A stretch of 64,000 nucleotides of DNA from Steinernema hermaphroditum (taxonomy: Eukaryota; Nematoda; Chromadorea; Rhabditida; Steinernematidae). A model generated the notes under the pieces. That model made no database searches, was not told where the DNA came from, and saw nothing but the letters and a program-made list of their open reading frames with translations. Below are positions 57,246-64,000 of the stretch, in pieces (position 1 is the first letter of the stretch; each line of letters opens with the position of its first letter). The DNA lies in the NCBI GenBank assembly GCA_030435675.1, contig CM059624.1, positions 3,496,769-3,560,768 of the forward strand, written 5' to 3'. The translations under genes were made by a program, and so were the position numbers.

Positions 57246-58215
57246 ACCGCTCAGCCGTTGCCCCCTATTGCACGCCTAACTTGTAAATTCACGGAAATAT
57301 TAGTGACTAATGAATAAAATTAATAAAAACTGATTATGAGACTAAGATCGCATCAAGTCGTTAGGATAATGCATTTCAGCAATTACCAAACTCCACTTAA
57401 ATACCAAACACCAAACTCGTCCAAATGCCAACATTTTTTACGTTTCATTACGCATTTCTTTGTCCGCACAACGTCACATTCATGTCATACCCACATAGGA
57501 ATCTTCATTTGTTCTTTTTATCCTCTCTTTGATCTTAATTATAAGCTTCGATTATCACCCAGAAGGGAAGCTGGAAACATTTTCAAGGACATGCTTTTTG
57601 AAATTATCCTTGTGGAGAGCCTCGTTGCCACATCAAGTGGCCTGACCTTACAAACGTAGCGTTCATGCAACAGACCACCTGAAATGTAAGCTCTGCGAAA
57701 AAAACAAGAATGATTCACCATGAATTAGATTCCTTAATGTTTGACGTCAACGCATTGATGACAACATAATCATAAGCAGATCTTCTAAGCAATGTCCGGA
57801 AAATAGCCGTCTTTTCTATTAATCTTCTCGTTATGTGAGCTTCATTTTGCTGACAAGGTTCTCTATGAAGATGCCTTCAAACCAAAACCACAGCTGCTCT
57901 TTATTGTTGTCAAAACTGCTTATCCTTGTCGCTCTTGGTTATCAACATTCGTTGGTCAGATTTGTGAAAGGAGACCACCCCACTAAACAGGATCATCGTT
58001 GGGAAAGCTCATTAACCATGTTTCCATAGGAACAGAAGATTCGACGCCCCATAAGATCCCCATATTCATGGCCACGTTTAAGACCATCCCATATTCATTA
58101 CTTTCCATCATCGCCGCTGAATATCAAAATGGGAACAGTTATTCTAAAAATTGATGGTGTTTTACGAGTGTTTAGTCTATAGCAAACTTTGTAATCAACT
58201 CTAAGGTTCAAATTA

Positions 58216-58299
58216 GGGTTGGCACTTCGAGTCCAGTCGAGTTCGAGTCGCCTTTTTCGACTCGACTCGGCGTTTTCTACCTGGAATGCCAACCCTAGT
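58216..58299. mobile_element. 84-bp hAT-like miniature element
   Basis: Terminal inverted repeats TAGGGTTGGCA and TGCCAACCCTA are perfect. The flanks GTTCAAAT and GTCTAAAT agree at six of eight positions, consistent with an aged 8-bp target duplication. The interior is a nested palindrome of CGAGTC/GACTCG words. Confidence 0.65.
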
Positions 58300-58789
58300 C
58301 TAAATAGAATTGAAGAAATTGCTCAGTTAGACGACTATTTTTAGTCGTATACCAAACGAGAGCCTTCTCTTGGGGTAGACGTAGTCATATGCAATGTACT
58401 CTTACGTCCCCTTGATTTCATGAGTCTTCTGAAAGGTAGGTGTTCGTTAACCTACGGTATTCACGCTGAGCTCGTGCTTAAACTGCCTATGATCTGAAGC
58501 TTGTTAAGATACCGTTTTATGGCTGTTTACACATTTTTAGCCAGCTTAGGGTGGAAATATTCGGACGAAACAAAGACACAAGGAAAAAAGCGCTTTTTTC
58601 TTTTAAAAACGTGACCCTTATTCTCCTTAATGGTTACAAGGAACTCACTACATACATGAACGTCTCCATAGCAACACCACATTCTGACACTTTTTTTTCC
58701 ATTTACTGTCCTTCTCACAATTAGTCCCCTACAACTCGTTGTTTATTTGTCCACCGAAACATCGCCCAAACAAATCTGTTCGCGTCGGC

Positions 58790-58930
58790 GTTCAAAAGTC
58801 GCTCGCGCTCCCGTCCGGTCGTGTCATCGCCTCTCCCTCGCCGCGTCGCCCGTCCCCCACCGCCGGTGGCTCCGCCGCGGCCACTCCACCGGCCGTCGGG
58901 CGGCCGACTACGTCGACGTTCCTCGAAATC
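58790..58930. promoter_or_regulatory. CpG-rich block before TMEM59-like gene
   Basis: CG-dense stretch (CCCTCGCCGCGTCGCCCGTC and similar) 180-320 nt upstream of the start codon. This fits a promoter-proximal position. Confidence 0.4.
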
Positions 58931-59108
58931 TAAATATCGCTTTTTGCCTGTTTCCTCGTGGCGCACTCACGCGCTTTTCCGAAGCCCTAGTCGCGCTAGG
59001 ACTTAAGCTCCGATTGCCATGTTTGTTCAGCCATGACCACACACGGCGATGTGGTCGTGTCACGCGACCCAGATTCGGATAAACGATCGATTTCGCCACT
59101 TTTAGAGC

Positions 59109-62100
59109 ATGAATCTCTCCTACTGGCTCCTTCTCGTAGGGTTCGCGGCCTTCGGCCACGCCACCCAGGAGATCTCCTTCGTTTCGGTCAACGGAGACGG
59201 CTCAGACGGGGAGCCGGAGGACAATGACGCCTACTGCAAGACGCCGTGTGATAAGAAGTACGAGAATGAGGTGCGTCGTCTGCTTCTTTGTCATAAAGCA
59301 TCAAAGTCCAGTCAGCTGGCTTGCAGTGGGAATGGCAACCAGAGTATTTAATCTTTTGGCGTAAGGGTGGTATCCAATTCATCTAGATCAGTGTCTTCAC
59401 TCGCTAGATCTGATTGGTTATCCATTACGGTAGGTCGATGAATGACTTTAATCTCGGAAATTCGCCAACAGCAACTAGATTAATGAAATTGGCTACTGGT
59501 AATGGTATTTGAAGTGCAACTTGTTAATCTCTATTAAATAATAAGCTTAATTAATTAGAAGGTTTTATGTACCTGTCACGAGGAGGACACCAAACAGTAA
59601 TGCGTTTTTTTAATTCTTCATCCATTTGAAAACGACCAAACTGATCAAGGCTGTTCGAAATGCGTGCTTCAGTGCCATTGTACACAAAATTTCTGGCAAG
59701 GGGCATACTGTAAAATTCAGAGGCTAAACAACCGATCGGAAATATTGAATAGGTGTTTCCCCATATTTCACGTTTGGCTATATTGCCTAATGGCGTTCTT
59801 GGCGATCTAGTGGAACTATGGCTCCATGTTGTTCCAAGCCTTCTGGGTGTCAGGGCCATCATTGCGCCAGCAGCAGTATCACCTAGTAGTATCTTTTTTG
59901 CAATAAGATGGAATCATGGAATAAAACATTTAAAGTGCAACTTGTTAATCTCTATTCAATAAGTATTCCGTGACTGGGTGCCTACCACGGTGAACGCAAA
60001 TACGCAGATAGCCGCTATAGAATCAAAGCCGCTACCGAGCTAAGAATAAAAAAGCGACCTGTTCAGAAGTTTTAGTTAAAATCTTTAAAAAGATAGTCTT
60101 CGAATGTTAAGTGATGTCTTCGAAGTCGATGTCGCTTTGGTTCGCAGTCGGAATATTCCGCGCGTTCATCTTCTATTTTTTGGCATGTAAAGGGTGCACT
60201 GCCACTGGTTTGTTGTGGAGGCTGCAAAATTCGGTTGCTACATAAATTCCCGATTGATTTGAGAGTTTCTTGGAAAGCCATCCCTTCCCTTTCCTGCACG
60301 TATAGCAGCTGTGTTATGCGCAGAATCGGGAATATTTAAATTGCATTTTGGTTGGCGTTCATGATCCACGCGACTACGAAATAATATCATATTGTAGTCA
60401 TCAGTATGCATTCTGTATTTTTTGGGTCCAGTTATTCTTACGAAGGACAGAAGCAGAAGGAATGCTATAAACTATGCTATGAAGGTGAAAATTAATCAAG
60501 GGAATCTTCGAATCAAGTGTCCGGCACAGATCAAGCTGAAAATTGGCACAGATATAGCAGCACAGTCACACATTATTGAATTGTAACCTCAAAACTTCAT
60601 CCGCTTATACACAAATATGTGTGTCGGTATAGGCATGATTGCCGAAAATGACTTCCTGCTTATGTGGGCGAGCCGGCAGGTTCCCATGTTAGAATGACAA
60701 GATACACTTGTGACACTTACTAGAGTAAAAAAGGTCATCATTTACTACGGACCGCTTGCAGGACGAAGGCAAAAACTGCTTCGAAGGCTGCCGTCTCGCG
60801 CTCATCTACCGATTCTTCGACCAGAACTCTGCTGATGACAACGCTGTCGCCTCAAAGTGCAAAGATGGTTGTTCGAGGTCGTTCCTGGCTGAGGGAAAGA
60901 CCGCGATCGCAGCCTGCTCCGAGGGTTGCGAGATCAAGGCAGAGATGGCGGCCAACGGCATGGTTCGCCTCGAGCTGACCGACAAAGACGCCACTTTTGA
61001 CGTCGCCAGCGATTTCGTCAATAATCCACTGAACTCTGTCGTCCGAGACATCGAATGGAGCATGGACAAGTAAGCGAAATATTAGAACTGTGTAATCTGG
61101 GTGGTAGGGTACTGTAGTTTTTTTACACCATTAGGCCCCCTACCAGCTGAGCGAACCCTTCCTGTTTTCCATCGATAAAACGACCGTAAAACCTTGTGTT
61201 CCCAGGATGATTCACTTTTTGTGCGATGGCGATAATCCGTCGGTCGTCGGTCGTAGTGATTAACTCTTTGGACCGTCGGTGACCCTTTTTCCACCCCCTT
61301 GCTACAATGTAGACTACAACTTTTCGCACATGTGGGAAACAATTTAAAGGTATTTCTTCTTCCAGAATCGGTGGAAACCAGAACCAAGACTCGAATGAGA
61401 TCGACGACATTTTTGGCCTCGGCGATGAGGACCCGGTCGCTCGGTTCTTCAAGAAGTTCGAGAACGCCCGCCGACGCATGGAGAACAGTTTCCGCGTCTT
61501 CGAAACGGATCCCTTCTTCGTCCCAGGAAAGTCGGTGAAGGTCGAGCGTCCGTCCGGACATGAACTCGCTGCTTTTAATGGTATGCTTTTGCAAAAACGT
61601 TTTTTGAACAGGTCAATTGGGGATTCTAATACATAAAAGTGTCACTCTAAAATGTATGGTGTATGTACCACCATCCGTCAAGAGAATACGGTGATTCTAA
61701 ACATACAAAACTGTACATGTTTAAAGGATGTTTTGGTAGCTTTAGTTATAAGCCTTCAAGAGGATACGGTGTTTACTACGTAGACAAGGGTTGAAACTCT
61801 TTTAAAAACTGTCTATTTCCATCTCCCGCAAAATGTTATCTCATTTAAAAGAGTCTCCATCCAAATCCGTCACTTACCATCCTATTCCAGGCAAACCGGT
61901 CGGCAACGAAGACGTTTTTGGACAGCCGATCATCCAATCCCAGGTCATTCCTGACTTCAGTGGTAAGTCAAGCCATCTTGCACTTTCATCCTTACATAGG
62001 CCAGTCTAATCGATTTTGAGCGAATTAGAGAAACCCTCAGTTGTTTTCAAACCTATTACGGTAATTCGACTTTCTGGGAATTGACACAAATGTTTTCATT

Positions 62101-63051
62101 TGACAAGGGAAACTGCCAAGAGGCGTCATATCTAGGCCTCGATCTTTGGATAGTTTGGACACTATAGGGCAGTTCATGGATTTTTTGTGTTTTCAATATT
62201 GTGCCAAATTCCATCGCATTGTATCCATTCCAAGAACTGTTATTTTGTTATGAGAAACCTAAAGCTACATCTGTATGAAAAGAGTCAAATGGCATCATGT
62301 GAGCGAGAAAACAAGAGTTCATTCCGAAAGCGACCATTGTTTTCCATGGAGAGCATGTGAAAAATACTATAGCCTATGCGAAAAGAAACGCTGAAGCGAG
62401 CAGGGATTATATAGAGGGTTTAGAGGACGTCCTGCGGTTAAACAGACGCTTGAACATGGTGGGGTATCTGGTCGCGAGACGTAATCCTTCTTATCAGTTG
62501 TGCTTTTGGAATTTGTGTCCATAATGGGAGTGCTGCAAAAGAGGCTTGTTTCTACAGACAAGAGGATCACCTGTACTGACGTAAACTTGGACACGTTCAT
62601 TGGCTTCGATTTCCAGGAAAGTCCGACGACCTCCCAATCATCCACACCTTCCACCTGCCCTCCGACGAAGACGCCTTCCAGCAGCGTGTCCGTGAGAGCG
62701 AACAGCTGGCCATCCGCAACGAGCGCATCGCTCAGATCGGCCACTACGGCGTCAAGCTGATTCTTCTCGTTCTTTTCATCGTCCTCCTCGTCGTCGCCTT
62801 GGCCATGCTCCGTCACCACTCCATGATGTCCTACCGTCATCTTGTAAGCCCTTTCCCCGTCAGTTCAGGCCACTAATCCGTGAATTCAGAACGAGAAGAC
62901 GCTCCTTGCTGCCGTGGCCGTTACACCGAAGAACGCCGAGGCCGGACCTCTCCCGGAGAAGTCCGCCGACAACATATACGTCGCCGCCCCGGTCCATGGC
63001 TCGCCCCCACCGGCCTACGATCAGCTTTCCATCAAGAAGGTCCAACAGTGA
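59109..63051 (+). CDS. TMEM59-like type I membrane protein
   Basis: Six exons: 59109-59270, 60762-61069, 61366-61580, 61891-61962, 62617-62843, 62890-63051, giving 381 codons plus stop, in frame. Signal peptide MNLSYWLLLVGFAAFGHA. The luminal domain has four C-x3-C pairs: CKTPC, CFEGC, CKDGC, CSEGC. This is the spacing of TMEM59, a Golgi/endosomal regulator of glycosylation and autophagy. One membrane helix follows (LILLVLFIVLLVVALAML, about 305-322). The cytoplasmic tail contains EAGPLPEK, as in human TMEM59, and PPPAYDQL, a PPxY motif that can bind NEDD4-type WW domains. CACTTTTAG lies 3 nt before the ATG. Intron 1 is unusually long (1.5 kb) and contains a dispersed repeat copy. Confidence 0.85.
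59788..59875 (+). repeat. dispersed repeat family A, copy in TMEM59-like intron 1
   Basis: AGTGGAACTATGGCTCC, then TTCCAAGCCTTCTGGGTG, then CATCATTGCGCCAGCA. It aligns with the 17384 copy over about 85 nt. Confidence 0.65.
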
Positions 63052-63497
63052 ATGAGAGACGAGATGTGACAACATACGGTTACGGTAATTGGCGCTTGTA
63101 ACTTATTCTACCACGACTCCAGCTACCCTCATGTATATCCCCAATGCGAGTTATGGTGACGGATAACGACGTAGTACTATTTGGAATAAATAATTCTATA
63201 AAAAGACACGTAGACGACCACTTGTCTATTTTCGGTTCACCGATTACGATAGCTGTCTTAGATACGGTAGATTCTTCGCCGTTCTAGCGAAGACCGCTTG
63301 CAGACGTGCAAGACTGTCTGCACCATTGACCAGATGTCTAGACTATCTCAAAAGGGGTCGCTGTCCGCTTGCCTTTACGTGCAACCGATCGGAATGGGGA
63401 GTAGCATGCAACAAGAAAAGAACATCTAATTTTTAATAAATACTTGCATAAACTGAAAATCGTATTAAACGAACAAAACAACTGTACAAAACAGAGC
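63052..63497. other. convergent 3' UTR region
   Basis: Holds the TMEM59-like 3' UTR with AATAAA near 63185 and a TCTAGAC-type site at 63335. No gene. Confidence 0.5.
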
Positions 63498-63954
63498 TCA
63501 GCATATCTCATCAAGGAAGTTTTCATCACCGATCGGTACCGGCAGGCTTCCCAACTGGTCCTCCAAAGCTCTGAGATCGTCTTGAGCAATACGAAGTACT
63601 TCGCCGTGATCCTTGTTCATTCCTTTCCTGAGGCCTTGGCAGTCTTCGATTCCTTTTACTACACGTTGAACAGGCCTGAAAATCAGCATTACTAGAAGAA
63701 CTAGATAAAGCGGCAAACCTTCTGACAGGCCGCATGTGGATTCGTCCGTGCTGCTGCGTGAACTCTTTGACGAACTTATTTCGGTCTTCTTCTGTCGCAA
63801 ACTTGAAGGTCTCCTTCTCGTAGCCATCGGCTTCCAGCCTGATCTCGGTAATGTCCTTGAAGTCGGGGAGCATGTAGGGCGTCTGGTGAACGGCCTCCCT
63901 CAGCCTGCCCAAATAGCGATATCGGATAATGCACGTCGCATCCACGGGTTTCAT
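63498..63954 (-). CDS. unrecognised small protein, possibly extending past the window edge
   Basis: Two exons on the minus strand: 63954-63719 and 63675-63498, giving 137 codons plus stop. Translation starts MKPVDATCIIRYRYLGRLRE and continues LPDFKDITEIRLEADGYEKE and FATEEDRNKFVKEF. The second exon is PVQRVVKGIEDCQGLRKGMN and an acidic end. The frame stays open upstream of the ATG to the window edge, but GCACGCAG ends 3 nt before the ATG, so a trans-spliced start is reasonable. The basic, compact sequence suggests a mitochondrial or ribosome-associated protein, but I cannot name it. Confidence 0.65.
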
Positions 63955-64000
63955 TGTCTGCGTGCGGACGGGAACAAGAAGCCGCAGTTTGGCGGCGATA

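Larger units (their letters stand above)
54241..59108. other. 4.9-kb gene-poor interval
   Basis: No gene recognised. It contains foldback elements (57018-57245 and 58216-58299), scattered TCTAGAC sites and, at its right end, the CpG-rich block before TMEM59. Open frames are short and unsupported. Confidence 0.5.

Overview
The window is eukaryotic nuclear DNA, most likely from a nematode. Protein genes are cut by many very short GT-AG introns (mostly 40-60 nt, acceptors TTTTAG or TTTCAG). Most start codons lie 0-40 nt downstream of an acceptor-like TTTYAG, as expected for spliced-leader trans-splicing. The ribosomal protein eL42 has the C-x3-C form and QKKSRGQ tail that I recall from Caenorhabditis. 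There is a broken Gly-X-Y collagen fragment, and RTE-like retrotransposon scraps. Species cannot be named from the sequence.

Layout. 1-240: 3' end of a non-LTR retrotransposon (minus). 0.5-12.6 kb: four paralogous serpin genes (minus, plus, plus, minus) with a tRNA-Ala, an unrecognised single-exon gene and a long gene-poor gap. 12.6-20 kb: repeat-rich DNA with two multi-exon genes of unknown function. One runs into a 1.1-kb terminal-inverted-repeat element. The other carries a P2RX7 intracellular-domain-like Cys motif. Between them sits a 491-bp hAT-type foldback element with an 8-bp target duplication. 20-29.6 kb: gene desert with repeat debris, a collagen pseudo-exon and CpG-rich patches. 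29.6-37.7 kb: complete 19-exon HECTD1-type ubiquitin ligase. 38-54 kb: housekeeping genes (ADRM1/Rpn13, ATPAF2, eL42, COQ3, NDUFA6, a CoA-type Nudix hydrolase, one unknown), interleaved with six copies of a small secreted peptide gene and six tRNA genes (Pro x2, Gly x2, Ala x2). 54-59 kb: repeat-rich gap with small foldback elements. 59.1-63.1 kb: TMEM59-like membrane protein. 63.5 kb to the end: an unrecognised two-exon gene.

How genes relate. HECTD1 and ADRM1 belong to the ubiquitin-proteasome system. ATPAF2, NDUFA6, COQ3 and the Nudix gene serve mitochondria, and NDUFA6-COQ3 (127 nt apart, same strand) look like a two-gene operon. The most unusual feature is the family of about 80-residue secreted peptides, here called MARL peptides from their usual first residues. 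Each has its own TATA box about 40-50 nt before the ATG. Five of the six lie beside a tRNA gene, and they occur as inverted duplicate pairs. I do not recognise this family.
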